DNA of 64,000 nt from Bos javanicus (GCF_032452875.1 NW_026893681.1:550713-614712); one strand, 5' to 3'; numbered from the stretch's first letter, positions 11,973 through 23,760 are shown. A program made the numbers and translations. Notes: generated by a model from the sequence alone, not told the origin.

Positions 11973-12030
11973 GTCACCTAGGCCATCTCACCTTCGAATA
12001 CCCTGGATCAGTTGGGGCTGGTCCCCGGCA

Positions 12031-12837
12031 GGTGGCGACCGAACAGAGACCTCAGGAGGCGATACTCAAAGAGCTGAGCAGACACGAACCACGCAATTAG
12101 CAGGCAATAAGCATGGAGCTCAGCAGTGACGAATCATGCTGCTCAACGGACAATAATCAAGCACGTGAGCAGGCAGGAATCACGTAGCTCAGCTGGCAAT
12201 TGTCAAGTAGATGAGCCGACAGGAGTCACGCAGCTCAGATGGCAATTGTCATGCAGATGAGCTGGCAGGAATCACGCAGCTCAGCAGGCCCTGATCACGT
12301 GACTCTGCAGGCACTGATCACCTGGCTGATCAAGTCCAGATCACGTGACTGAGCATGCACTGATCACGTGGCTATCATGCACTGATGACGTGACTGCGCA
12401 TGCACTGATGACATGGCTGATCAGGCACTGATCACATGGCTCATCATGCACTGATCACGTGTTTATCAGGCAATGATCAGTGACTGACAGGCGCTGATCA
12501 TGGGACTGTGCACGCACTGATCACGTGGCTATCATGCGCTGATCACGTGACTGTGCATGCCCTGATGACGTGTCTGTTCGGGCACTGATCACGTGTTTAT
12601 CAGGCAGTGATCAGTGACTGACAGGAGCTGATCAGGGGACTGCACGCACTGATCAGGTGGCTGATCAGGAACTGACCACCTGACTGTGCATGCAGTGATC
12701 ACGTGGCTGGTCGTTCACTGATCACGTGTTTATCCTACGGTGATCACGTGACTGAGAGGCGCTGATCACGTGACTGTGCCGTCAGTGATCATGTGGCTGA
12801 GCAGGCACTGATATCGTGACTGAGCATGCACTGATCA
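12031..12837 (+). repeat. interval 1: PBS, leader, spacer (807 bp)
   Basis: Full-length layout: primer-binding site, leader block with the full set of 46-bp monomers (to about 12,291), then modified 23-bp spacer with one 134-bp module. Two bases short of the 809-bp class, with GGGACTGCACGC in place of GGGACTGTGCACGC near 12,639. The leader carries private changes (CAATTAGCAGG, CAACGGACAAT) that fit an old edge copy. Confidence 0.85.
12033..12050 (+). other. tRNA-Lys-type primer-binding site, copy 1
   Basis: TGGCGACCGAACAGAGAC matches 16 of 18 bases of the usual Lys3 site (TGGCGCCCGAACAGGGAC). Copies 1 and 2 carry CAGAGAC; the other complete copies carry CAGGGAC and match at 17 of 18. Its presence shows that the captured piece came from the 5' end of a provirus or an RNA-derived intermediate, not from a solo LTR formed by LTR-LTR recombination. 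Confidence 0.8.
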
Positions 12838-13436
12838 TGTGCCGGGAGCCGGGGAGGCATTCCACTCTGGACAAAGGTCATGAGGAAGGAGGCTCGGCAT
12901 ACGCAAATGCGGGATCGAGCCTCAGGAGTCCACCCGGATATTCTCGAGCATCTCCCCCAAAAAAACCAGAGTCTGCCTACTGTATTGCTTTGTGCTCTCA
13001 CCTCTGATTTCACTGGGGGCTGTCCCCCACCATCTCGCTCTCTCTGTCAAAGAGTTAACTTACAGCTCCAATTCATAAAGTTCCTTGTCATACTTACCTT
13101 TAACTTCCAGCTGAGTCTCCATCTGGAGCGCGGAACCCACCACGCTTACTAATTATGCCTGGGCTGCTAAGACCCACTCGAGAAGCTGTCTAGGGTGAGG
13201 CACCTTTCGCTATTCGAGAGGGCGCCTGCGGCCTACTTAAGTGGTGCAAACTTCTTGTCTTGAAGTTTGATTGGTCTTCCGCGTAAACCAAGCTACTCAG
13301 TCTCTTTTCTCCACCGAATTTTCCTACTGAGCTCTCCTCATACTATTATTCTTGACATCTCTGATTAGCATATAAATAGTCACCTAGGCCATCTCACCTT
13401 CGAATACGCTGGATCAGTTGGGGCTGGTCCCCGGCA
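12838..13436 (+). mobile_element. LTR copy 2
   Basis: 599 bp. It has the 3-bp-shorter CCCCCACCATCTCG form, a C5A7 tract, TACTTAAGTGG (splice-donor-like motif lost) and GAATACGCTGG. It shares the CAGAGAC primer-site variant with copy 1 only, so these two edge copies form a subgroup. Confidence 0.82.
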
Positions 13437-14245
13437 GGTGGCGACCGAACAGAGACCTCAGGAGGCGATACTCAAAGAGCTGAGCAGACACGAACCACGC
13501 AATCAGCAGGCAATAAGCATGGAGCTCAGCAGTGACGAATCATGCTGCTCAACTGGCAATAATCAAGCACGTGAGCAGGCAGGAATCACGCAGCTCAGCT
13601 GGCAATTGTCAAGCAGATGAGCCGACAGGAATCACGCAGCTCAGATGGCAATTGTCATGCAGATGAGCCGGCAGGAATCACGCAGCTCAGCAGGCCCTGA
13701 TCACGTGACTCTGCAGGCACTGATCACGTGGCTGATCAAGTCCAGATCACGTGACTGAGCATGCACTGATCACGTGGCTATCATGCACTGATGACGTGAC
13801 TGCGCATGCACTGATGACGTGGCTGATCAGGCACTGATCACATGGCTCATCATGCACTGATCACGTGTTTATCAGGCAATGATCAGTGACTGACAGGCGC
13901 TGATCATGGGACTGTGCACGCACTGATCACGTGGCTATCATGCGCTGATCACGTGACTGTGCATGCCCTGATGACGTGGCTGTTCGGGCACTGATCACGT
14001 GTTTATCAGGCAGTGATCAGTGACTGACAGTAGCTGATCAGGTGACTGTGCACGCACTGATCAGGTGGCTGATCAGGAACTGACCACCTGACTGCGCATG
14101 CAGTGATCACGTGGCTGGTCGTTCACTGATCACGTGTTTATCATACGGTGATCACGTGACTGAGAGGCGCTGATCACGTGACTGTGCCGTCAGTGATCAC
14201 GTGGCTGAGCAGGCACTGATATCGTGACTGAGCATGCACTGATCA
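13437..14245 (+). repeat. interval 2 (809 bp, full class)
   Basis: First member of the 809-bp class. Leader with full 46-bp set, then CTCTGCAGGCACTGATC, GATGACGTGGC, one 134-bp module (GTTTATCAGGCAATG to GTTCGGGCACTG), then GTTTATCAGGCAGTG and the conserved run up to the next LTR. It shares GACAGTAGCTGATCAGGTG with interval 5. Confidence 0.87.
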
Positions 14246-14843
14246 TGTGCCGGGAGCCGCGGAGGCATTCCACTCTGGACAAAGGTCATGAGGAAGGAGG
14301 CTGGGCATACGCAAATGCGGGATCGAGCCTCAGGAGTCCACCCGGATATTCTCGAGCATCTCCCCCAAAAAAACCAGAGTCTGCCTACTGTATTGCTTTG
14401 TGCTCTCACCTCTGATTTCACTGGGGGCTGTCCCCCACCATCTCGCTCTCTCTGTCAAAGAGTTAACTTACAGTTCCAATTCATAAAGTTCCTTGTCATA
14501 CTTCCCTTTAACTTCCAGCTGAGTCTCCATCTGGAGCGCGGAACCCACACGCTTACTAATTATGCCTGGGCTGCTAAGACCCACTCGAGAAGCTGTCTAG
14601 GGTGAGGCACCTTTTGCTATTCGAGAGGGCGCCTGCGGCCTACGTAAGTGGTGCAAACTTCTTGTCTTGAAGTTTGATTGGTCTTCCGCGTAAACCAAGC
14701 TACTCAGTCTCTTTTCTCCACTGAATTTTCCTACTGAGCTCTCCTCATACTATTATTCTTGACATCTCTGATTAGCATATAAATAGTCGCCTAGGCCATC
14801 TCTCCTTCGAATACCCTGGATCAGTTGGGGCTGGTCCCCGGCA
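14246..14843 (+). mobile_element. LTR copy 3
   Basis: 598 bp. Variants: GCCGCGGAGG near the 5' end, GGCTGGGCAT, the short ACC form, CCCACACGC (one base lost), CCTTTTGC and CTCCACTGAATT. Confidence 0.82.
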
Positions 14844-15449
14844 GGTGGCGACCGAACAGGGACCTCAGGAGGCGATACTCAAAGAGCTGAGCAGACACGA
14901 ACCACGCAATCAGCAGGCAATAAGCATGGAGCTCAGCAGTGACGAATCATGCTGCTCAACTGGCAATATTCAAGCAGATGAGCCGACAGGAATCACGCAG
15001 CTCAGATGGCAATTGTCATGCAGATGAGCCGGTAGGAAGCACGCAGCTCAGCAGGCCCTGATCACGTGACTCTGCAGGCACTGATCACGTGGCTGATCAA
15101 GTCCAGATCACGTGACTGAGCATGCAATGATCACGTGGCTATCATGCACTGATGACGTGACTGCGCATGCACTGATGACGTGGCTGATCAGGCACTGATC
15201 ACGTGTTTATCAGGCAGTGATCAGTGACTGACAGGCGCTGATCAGGGGACTGTGCACGCACTGATCAGGTGGCTGATCAGGAACTGACCACCTGACTGCG
15301 CATGCAGTGATCACGTGGCTGGTCGCTCACTGATCACGTGTTTATCATACGGTGATCACGTGACTGAGAGGCGCTGATCACGTGACTGTGCCGTCAGTGA
15401 TCACGTGGCTGAGCATGCACTGATATCGTGACTGAGCATGCACTGATCA
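14844..15449 (+). repeat. interval 3 (606 bp, short class)
   Basis: Lacks one 46-bp leader monomer (CAATATTCAAGCAGATGAGC joins directly) and 157 bp of spacer (one 134-bp module plus one 23-mer). The upstream GGCACTGATCAC is joined straight to GTGTTTATCAGGCAGTG, a deletion between direct repeats. Confidence 0.86.
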
Positions 15450-16052
15450 TGTGCCGGGAGCCGGGGAGGCATTCCACTCTGGACAAAGGTCATGAGGAAG
15501 GAGGCTCGGCATACGCAAATGCGGGATCGAGCCTCAGGAGTCCACCCGGATATTTTCGAATATCTCCCCCCAAAAAAACCCAGAGTCTGCCTACTGTATT
15601 GCTTTGTGCTCTCACCTCTGATTTCACTGGGGGCTGTCCCCCACCACCATCTCGCTCTCTCTGTCAACGAGTTATCTTACAGCTCCAATTCATAAAGTTC
15701 CTTGTCATTCTTCCCTTTAACTTCCAGCTGAGTCTCCATCTGGAGCGCGGAACCCACACGCTTACTAATTATGCCTGGGCTGCTAAGACCCACTCGAGAA
15801 GCTGTCTAGGGTGAGGCACCTTTCGCTATTCGAGAGGGCGCCTGCGGCCTACGTAAGTGGTGCAAACTTCTTGTCTTGAAGTTTGATTGGTCTTCCGCGT
15901 AAACCAAGCTACTCAGTCTCTTTTCTCCACTGAATTTTCCTACTGAGCTCTCCTCATACTATTATTCTTGACATCTCTGATTAGCATATAAATAGTCGCC
16001 TAGGCCATCTCTCCTTCGAATATCCTGGATCAGTTGGGGCTGGTCCCCGGCA
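15450..16052 (+). mobile_element. LTR copy 4
   Basis: 603 bp. Carries TTCGAATATCTCC and GTCAACGAGTTATC, shared with copies 5 and 11, plus CCCACACGC (shared with 3 and 6) and CGAATATCCTGG. Confidence 0.82.
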
Positions 16053-16658
16053 GGTGGCGACCGAACAGGGACCTCAGGAGGCGATACTCAAAGAGCTGAG
16101 CAGACACGAACCACGCAATCAGCAGGCAATAAGCATGGAGCTCAGCAGTGACGAATCATGCTGCTCAACTGGCAATATTCAAGCAGATGAGCCGACAGGA
16201 ATCACGCAGCTCAGATGGCAATTGTCATGCAGATGAGCCGGCAGGAAGCACGCAGCTCAGCAGGCCCTGATCACGTGACTCTGCAGGCACTGATCACGTG
16301 GCTGATCAAGTCCAGATCACGTGACTGAGCATGCACTGATCACGTGGCTATCATGCACTGATGACGTGACTGCGCATGCACTGATGACGTGGCTGATCAG
16401 GCACTGATCACGTGTTTATCAGGCAGTGATCAGTGACTGACAGGCGCTGATCAGGGGACTGTGCACGCACTGATCAGGTGGCTGATCAGGAACTGACCAC
16501 CTGACTGCGCATGCAGTGATCACGTGGCTGGTCGTTCACTGATCACGTGTTTATCATACGGTGATCACGTGACTGAGAGGCGCTGATCACGTGACTGTGC
16601 CGTCAGTGATCACGTGGCTGAGCATGCACTGATATCGTGACTGAGCATGCACTGATCA
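16053..16658 (+). repeat. interval 4 (606 bp, short class)
   Basis: Same two deletions as interval 3, and nearly identical to it. Intervals 3 and 4 are probably a local duplication. Confidence 0.86.
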
Positions 16659-17262
16659 TGTGCCGGGAGCCGCGGAGGCATTCCACTCTGGACAAAGGTC
16701 ATGAGGAAGGAGGCTGGGCATACGCAAATGCGGGATCGAGCCTCAGGAGTCCACCCGGATATTTTCGAATATCTCCCCCCAAAAAAACCCAGAGTCTGCC
16801 TACTGTATTGCTTTGTGCTCTCACCTCTGATTTCACTGGGGGCTGTCCCCCACCACCATCTCGCTCTCTCTGTCAACGAGTTATCTTACAGCTCCAATTC
16901 ATAAAGTTCCTTGTCATTCTTCCCTTTAACTTCCAGCTGAGTCTCCATCTGGAGCGCGGAACCCACCACGCTCACTAATTATGCCTGGGCTGCTAAGACC
17001 CACTCGAGAAGGTGTCTAGGGTGAGGCACCTTTCGCTATTCGAGAGGGCGCCTGCGGCCTACGTAAGTGGTGCAAACTTCTTGTCTTGAAGTTTGATTGG
17101 TCTTCCGCGTAAACCAAGCTACTCAGTCTCTTTTCTCCACCGAATTTTCCTACTGAGCTCTCCTCATACTATTATTCTTGACATCTCTGATTAGCATATA
17201 AATAGTCGCCTAGGCCATCTCTCCTTCGAATACCCTGGATCAGCTGGGGCTGGTCCCCGGCA
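16659..17262 (+). mobile_element. LTR copy 5
   Basis: 604 bp. A mosaic: GCCGCGGAGG and GGCTGGGCAT as in copy 3, then TTCGAATATC and GTCAACGAGTTATC as in copy 4, then CGCTCACTAAT as in copies 11, 18, 21 and 24. This suggests exchange between copies within the LTR. Confidence 0.82.
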
Positions 17263-18071
17263 GGTGGCGACCGAACAGGGACCTCAGGAGGCGATACTCA
17301 AAGAGCTGAGCAGACACGAACCAAGCAATCAGCAGGCAATAAGCATGGAGCTCAGCAGTGACGAATCATGCTGCTCAACTGGCAATAATCAAGCACGTGA
17401 GCAGGCAGGAATCACGCAGCTCAGCTGGCAATTGTCAAGCAGATGAGCCGACAGGAATCACGCAGCTCAGATGGCAATTGTCATGCAGATGAGCCGGCAG
17501 GAATCACGCAGCTCAGCAGGCCCTGATCACGTGACTCTGCAGGCACTGATCACGTGGCTGATCAAGTCCAGATCACGTGACTGAGCATGCACTGATCACG
17601 TGGCTATCATGCACTGATGACGTGACTGCGCATGCACTGATGACGTGGCTGATCAGGCACTGATCACATGGCTCATCATGCACTGATCACGTGTTTATCA
17701 GGCAATGATCAGTGACTGACAGGCGCTGATCATGGGACTGTGCACGCACTGATCACGTGGCTATCATGCGCTGATCACGTGACTGTGCATGCCCTGATGA
17801 CGTGGCTGTTCGGGCACTGATCACGTGTTTATCAGGCAGTGATCAGTGACTGACAGTAGCTGATCAGGTGACTGTGCACGCACTGATCAGGTGGCTGATC
17901 AGGAACTGACCACCTGACTGCGCATGCAGTGATCACGTGGCTGGTCGTTCACTGATCACGTGTTTATCATACGGTGATCACGTGACTGAGAGGCGCTGAT
18001 CACGTGACTGTGCCGTCAGTGATCACGTGGCTGAGCAGGCACTGATATCGTGACTGAGCATGCACTGATCA
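17263..18071 (+). repeat. interval 5 (809 bp, full class)
   Basis: Full leader and spacer. Shares GAACCAAGCAATC in the leader with interval 11 and GACAGTAGCTGATCAGG in the spacer with interval 2. Confidence 0.86.
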
Positions 18072-18671
18072 TGTGCCGGGAGCCGGGGAGGCATTCCACT
18101 CTGGACAAAGGTCATGAGGAAGGAGGCTCGGCATACGCAAATGCGGGATCGAGCCCCAGGAGTCCACCCGGATATTCTCGAGCATCTCCCCCCCAAAAAA
18201 ACCAGAGTCTGCCTACTGTATTGCTTTGTGCCCTCACCTCTGATTTCACTGGGGGCTGTCCCCCACCATCTCGCTCTCTCTGTCAAAGAGTTAACTTACA
18301 GTTCCAATTCATAAAGTTCCTTGTCATACTTCCCTTTAACTTCCAGCTGAGTCTCCATCTGGAGCGCGGAACCCACACGCTTACTAATTATGCCTGGGCT
18401 GCTAAGACCCACTCGAGAAGCTGTCTAGGGTGAGGCACCTTTCGCTATTCGAGAGGGCGCCTGCGGCCTACGTAAGTGGTGCAAACTTCTTGTCTTGAAG
18501 TTTGATTGGTCTTCCGCGTAAACCAAGCTACTCAGTCTCTTTTCTCCACCGAATTTTCCTACTGAGCTCTCCTCATACTATTATTCTTGACATCTCTGAT
18601 TAGCATATAAATAGTCGCCTAGGCCATCTCTCCTTCGAATACCCTGGATAAGTTGGGGCTGGTCCCCGGCA
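18072..18671 (+). mobile_element. LTR copy 6
   Basis: 600 bp. Private GAGCCCCAGGAG, a long C8A7 tract, the short ACC form and CCCACACGC. Downstream it has GGATAAGTTGG near its end. Confidence 0.82.
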
Positions 18672-19434
18672 GGTGGCGACCGAACAGGGAACTCAGGAGG
18701 CGATACTCAAAGAGCTGAGCAGACACGAACCACGCAATCAGCAGGCAATAAGCATGGAGCTCAGCAGTGACGAATCATGCTGCTCAATTGGCAATATTCA
18801 AGCAGATGAGCCGACAGGAATCACGCAGCTCAGATGGCAATTGTCATGCAGATGAGCCGGCAGGAATCACGCAGCTCAGCAGGCCCTGATCACGTGACTC
18901 TGCAGGCACTGATCACGTGGCTGATCAAGTCCAGATCACGTGACTGAGCATGCACTGATCACGTGGCTATCATGCACTGATGACATGACTGCGCATGCAC
19001 TGATGACGTGGCTGATCAGGCACTGATCACATGGCTCATCATGCACTGATCACGTGTTTATCAGGCAATGATCAGTGACTGACAGGCGCTGATCATGGGA
19101 CTGTGCACGCACTGATCACGTGGCTATCATGCACTGATCACGTGACTGCGCATGCACTGATGACGTGGCTGTTCGGGCACTGATCACGTGTTTATCAGGC
19201 AGTGATCAGTGACTGACAGGCGCTGATCAGGGGACTGTGCACGCACTGATCGGGTGGCTGATCAGGAACTGACCACCTGACTGCGCATGCAGGGATCACG
19301 TGGCTGGTCGTTCACTGATCACGTGTTTATCATACGGTGATCACGTGACTGAGAGGCGCTGATCATGTGACTGTGCCGTCAGTTTTCACGTGGCTGAGCA
19401 GGCACTGATACCGTGACTGAGCATGCACTGATCA
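18672..19434 (+). repeat. interval 6 (763 bp)
   Basis: The 809-bp layout minus one 46-bp leader monomer. Private changes: GGGAACTCAGGAGG, CTCAATTGGCAATATTC and CAGTTTTCACGTGG just before the next LTR. Confidence 0.86.
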
Positions 19435-20038
19435 TGTGCCGGGAGACGGGGAGGCATTCCACTCTGGACAAAGGTCATGAGGAAGGAGGCTCGGCATACG
19501 CAAATGCGGGATCGAGCCTCAGGAGTCCACCCGGATATTCTCGAGCATCTCCCCCCCAAAAAAACCAGAGTCTGCCTACTGTATTGCTTTGTGCTCTCAC
19601 CTCTGATTTCACTGGGGGCTGTCCCCCACCACCATCTCGCTCTCTCTGTCAAAGAGTTAACTTACAGCTCCAATTCATAAAGTTCCTTGTCATTCTTCCC
19701 TTTAACTTCCAGCTGAGTCTCCATCTGGAGCGCGGAACCCACCACGCTTACTAATTATGCCTGGGCTGCTAAGACTCACTGGAGAAGGTGTCTAGGGTGA
19801 GGCACCTTTCGCTATTCGAGAGGGCGCCTGCGGCCTACGTAAGTGGTGCAAACTTCTTGTCTTGAAGTTTGATTGGTCTTCCGCGTAAACCAAGCTACTC
19901 AGTCTCTTTTCTCCACCGAATTTTCCTACTGAGCTCTCCTCATACTATTATTCTTGACATCTCTGATTAGCATATAAATAGTCGCCTAGGCCATCTCTCC
20001 TTCGAATACCCTGGATCAGTTGGGGCTGGTCCCCGGCA
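19435..20038 (+). mobile_element. LTR copy 7
   Basis: 604 bp. Private GGGAGACGGGGAGG and AAGACTCACTGGAG. Preceded by GATACCGTG, as are copies 1 and 12. Paired with copy 12 at an offset of 7076 bp. Confidence 0.82.
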
Positions 20039-20980
20039 GGTGGCGACCGAACAGGGACCTCAGGAGGCGATACTCAAAGAGCTGAGCAGACACGAACCAC
20101 GCAATCAGCAGGCAATAAGCATGGAGCTCAGCAGTGACGAATCATGCTGCTCAACTGGCAATAATCAAGCACGTGACCAGGCAGGAATCACGCAGCTCAG
20201 CTGGCAATTGTCAAGCAGATGAGCCGACAGGAATCACGCAGCTCAGATGGCAATTGTCATGCAGATGAGCCGGCAGGAATCACGCAGCTCAGCAGGCCCT
20301 GATCACGTGACTCTGCAGGCACTGATCACGTGGCTGATCAAGTCCAGATCACGTGACTGAGCATGCACTGATCACGTGGCTATCATGCACTGATGACGTG
20401 ACTGCGCATGCACTGATGACGTGGCTGATCAGGCACTGATCACATGGCTCATCATGCACTGATCACGTGTTTATCAGGCAATGATCAGTGACTGACAGGC
20501 GCTGATCATGGGACTGTGCACGCACTGATCACGTGGCTATCATGCACTGATCACGTGACTGCGCATGCACTGATGACGTGGCTGTTCGGGCACTGATCAC
20601 GTGCTTATCAGGCAATGATCAGTGACTGACAGCGCTGATCATGGGACTGTGCACGCACTGATCACGTGGCTATCATGCACTGATCACGTGACTGCGCATG
20701 CACTGATGACGTGGCTGTTCGGGCACTGATCACGTGTTTATCAGGCAATGATCAGTGACTGACAGGCGCTGATCATGGGACTGTGCATGCACTGATCAGG
20801 TGGCTGATCAGGAACTGACCACCTGACCTCCCATGCAGTGATCACGTGGCTGGTCGTTCACTGATCACGTGTTTATCATACGGTGATCATGTGACTGAGA
20901 GGCGCTGATCACGTGACTGTGCCGTCAGTGATCACGTGGCTGAGCATGCACTGATATCGTGACTGAGCATGCACTGATCA
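20039..20980 (+). repeat. interval 7 (942 bp, extra module)
   Basis: The full layout plus a second copy of the spacer module. The extra copy is 133 bp, because GACTGACAGCGCTG has lost one G, and it begins GTGCTTATCAGG. The same mutated extra module occurs in intervals 11 and 12, so it arose once. Confidence 0.86.
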
Positions 20981-21584
20981 TGTGCCGGGAGCCGGGGAGG
21001 CATTCCACTCTGGACAAAGGTCATGAGGAAGGAGGCTCGGCATACGCAAATGCGGGATCGAGCCTCAGGAGTCCACCCGGATATTCTCGAGCATCTCCCC
21101 CCAAAAAAAACCAGAGTCTGCCTACTGTATTGCTTTGTGCCCTCACCTCTGATTTCACTGGGGGCTATCCCCCACCACCATCTCGCTCTCTCTGTCAAAG
21201 ATTTAACTTACAGCTCCAATTTATAAATTTCCTTGTCATTCTTCCTTTTAACATCCAGCTGAGTCTCCATCTGGAGCGCGGAACCCACCATGCTTACTAA
21301 TTATGCTTGGGCTGCTAAGACCCACTCGAGAAGTTGTCTAGGGTGAGGCACCTTTCGCTATTCGAGAGGGCACCTGCGGCCTACGTAAGTGGTGCAAACT
21401 TCTTGTCTAGAAGTTTGATTGGTCTTCCGCGTAAACCAAGCTACTCAGTCTCTTTTATCCACCGAATTTTCCTACTGAGCTCACCTCATACTATTATTCT
21501 TGACATCTCTGATTAGCATATAAATAGTCGCCTAGGCCATCCCTCCTTCGAATACCCTGGATCAGTTGGGGCTGGTCCCCGGCA
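20981..21584 (+). mobile_element. LTR copy 8 (X subtype)
   Basis: 604 bp. Subtype X markers: GTCTAGAAG, TTTTATCCACC, TTAACATCCAG, AAAGATTTAAC and CATAAATTTCC-like. X copies are 8, 13, 19 and 22, with 15 closely related. Confidence 0.82.
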
Positions 21585-22347
21585 GGTGGCGACCGAACAG
21601 GGACCTCAGGAGGCGATACTCAAAGAGCTGAGCAGACACGAACCACGCAATCAGCAGGCAATAAGCATGGAGCTCAGCAGTGACGAATCATGCTGCTCAA
21701 CTGGCAATAATCAAGCACGTGAGCAGGCAGGAATCACGCAGCTCAGATGGCAATTGTCATGCAGATGAGCCGGCAGGAATCACGCAGCTCAGCAGGCCCT
21801 GATCACGTGACTCTGCAGGCACTGATCACCTGGCTGATCAAGTCCAGATCACGTGACTGAGCATGCACTGATCACGTGGCTATCATGCACTGAAGACGTG
21901 ACTTCGCATGCACTGATGACGTGGCTGATCAGGCACTGATCACATGGCTCATCATGCACTGATCACGTGTTTATCAGGCAATGATCAGCGACTGACAGGC
22001 GCTGATCATGGGACTGTGCACGCACTGATCACGTGGCTATCATGCACTGATCACGTGACTGCGCATGCACTGATGATGTGGCTGTTCGGGCACTGATCAC
22101 GTGTTTATCAGGCAGTGATCAGTGACTGACAGGCGCTGATCAGGTGACTGTGCACGCACTGATCAGGTGGCTGATCAGGAACTGACCACGTGACTGCGCA
22201 TGCAGTGATCACGTGGCTGGTCGTTCACTGATCACGTGTTTATCATACGGTGATCACGTGACTGAGAGGCGCTGGTCACGTGACTGTGCCGTCAGTGATC
22301 ACGTGGCTGAGCATGAACTGATATCGTGACTGAGCATGCACTGATCA
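21585..22347 (+). repeat. interval 8 (763 bp)
   Basis: Lacks one 46-bp leader monomer. Carries CACTGAAGACGTGACTTCG and CAGCGACTGACAGG, shared with intervals 13, 15, 19 and 22, so this spacer travels with X-type LTRs. Confidence 0.86.
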
Positions 22348-22951
22348 TGTGCCGGGAGCCGGGGAGGCATTCCACTCTGGACAAAGGTCATAAGGAAGGA
22401 GGCTCGGCATACGCAAATGCGGATCGAGCCTCAGGAGTCCACCCGGATATTCTCGAGCATCCACCCCCCCAAAAAAACCAGAGTCTGCCTACTGTATTGC
22501 TTTGTGCCCTCACCACTGATTTCACTGGGGGCTGTCCCCCACCACCATCTCGCTCTCTGTGTCATAGAGTTAACTTACAGCTCCAATTCATAAAGTTCCT
22601 TGTCATTCTTCCCTTTAACTTCCAGCTGAGTCTCCATCTGGAGCGCAGAACCCACCACGCTTACTAATTATGCCTGGGCTGCTAAGACCCACTCGAGAAG
22701 GTGTCTAGGGTGAGGCACCTTTCGCTATTCGAGAGGGCGCCTGCGGCCTACGTAAGTGGTGCAAACTTCATGTCTTGAAGTTTGATTGGTCTTCCGCGTA
22801 AACCAAGCTATTCAGTCTCTTTTCTCCACCGATTTTTCCTACTGAGCTCTCCTCATACTATTATTCTTGACATCTCTGATTAGCATATAAATAGTCGCCT
22901 AGGCCATCTCTCCTTCGAATACCCTGGATCAGTTGGGGCTGGTCCCTGGCA
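22348..22951 (+). mobile_element. LTR copy 9 (Y subtype)
   Basis: 604 bp. Subtype Y markers: GTCATAAGG, GTCATAGAG, GCGCAGAAC, CCGATTTTTCC, and GGTCCCTGGCA at the 3' end, which weakens the terminal inverted repeat. It also lacks one G (AATGCGGATCG) and has a CACCCCCCC tract, both shared with copy 16. Confidence 0.82.
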
Positions 22952-23760
22952 GGTGGCGACCGAACAGGGACCTCAGGAGGCGATACTCAAAGAGCTGAGC
23001 AGACACGAACCACGCAATCAGCAGGCAATAAGCATGGAGCTCAGCAGTGACGAATCATGCTGCTCAACTGGCAATAATCAAGCACGTGACCAGGCAGGAA
23101 TCACGCAGCTCAGCTGGCAATTGTCAAGCAGATGAGCCGACAGGAATCACGAAGCTCAGATGGCAATTGTCATGCAGATGAACTGGCAGGAATCACGCAG
23201 CTCAGCAGGCCCTGATCACGTGACTCTGCAGGCACTGATCACCTGGCTGATCAAGTCCAGATCACGTGACTGAGCATGCACTGATCACGTGGCTATCATG
23301 CACTGATGACGTGACTTCGCATGCACTGATGACGTGGCTGATCAGGCACTGATCACATGGCTCATCATGCACTGATCACGTGTTTATCAAGCAATGATCA
23401 GTGACTGACAGGCGCTGATCATGGGACTGTGCACGCACTGATCACGTGGCTATCATGCACTGATCACGTGACTGCGCATGCACTGATGATGTGGCTGTTC
23501 GGGCAGTGATCACGTCTTTATCAGGCAGTGATCAGTGACTGACAGGCGCTGATCAGGGGACTGTGCACGCACTGATCAGGTGGCTGATCAGGAACTGACC
23601 ACCTGACTGCGCATGCAGGGATCACGTGGCTGGTCGTTCACTGATCACGTGTTTATCATACGGTGATCACGTGACTGAGAGGCGCTGATCACGTGACTGT
23701 GCCGTCAGTGATCACGTGGCTGAGCATGCACTGATATCGTGACTGAGCATGCACTGATCA
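22952..23760 (+). repeat. interval 9 (809 bp)
   Basis: Full layout. Markers CACGAAGCTCAG, ATGAACTGGCAGG and ATCAAGCAATGATC recur in intervals 14, 16, 20 and 23, the spacers that follow Y-type LTRs. Confidence 0.86.

Larger units (their letters stand above)
11427..12030 (+). mobile_element. LTR copy 1 (class II ERV-like LTR), array-edge copy
   Basis: This 604-bp non-satellite segment has the marks of a retroviral LTR. It starts TGTGCCGGGA (or two bases later, TGCCGGGA) and ends TCCCCGGCA, so the ends form a short inverted repeat with TG...CA termini. It has an inverted CCAAT box (ATTGG, 11864-11868), a TATA box 65 bases before its end, and a lysine-tRNA-type primer-binding site two bases after its end. 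I see no AATAAA between TATA and the end, and R plus U5 can be only about 40 bases, which is short. No gag, pro, pol or env sequence and no polypurine tract adjoin it. Copy-specific changes are AAATGTGGGATCG, GAGCTCGGAAC and TTATCTTACAG. The family assignment comes from recall, not a search. Confidence 0.82.

Noticed and set aside
11820..12050. CENP-B box
   Set aside because: I checked the TTCG occurrences in LTR and spacer (TTCGAGAGG, TTCGAATACC, TTCGGGCACTG, TTCGTTCACTG). None fits TTCGNNNNANNCGGG.
13438..13620. A 60-codon open frame recurring after the LTR in 35 of the 38 units
   Set aside because: It begins at GTG inside the primer-binding site and runs through 46-bp satellite monomers. 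Its persistence reflects recent duplication, it is broken in copies 1, 23 and 28, and it has no start context or protein-like features.
21334..21516. 60-codon frame in the 3' half of X-type LTRs (copies 8, 13, 19, 22)
   Set aside because: It opens only because GTCTTGAAG became GTCTAGAAG, which removes an in-frame TGA. It covers CCAAT and near-TATA sequence, so it is a regulatory segment and not coding.
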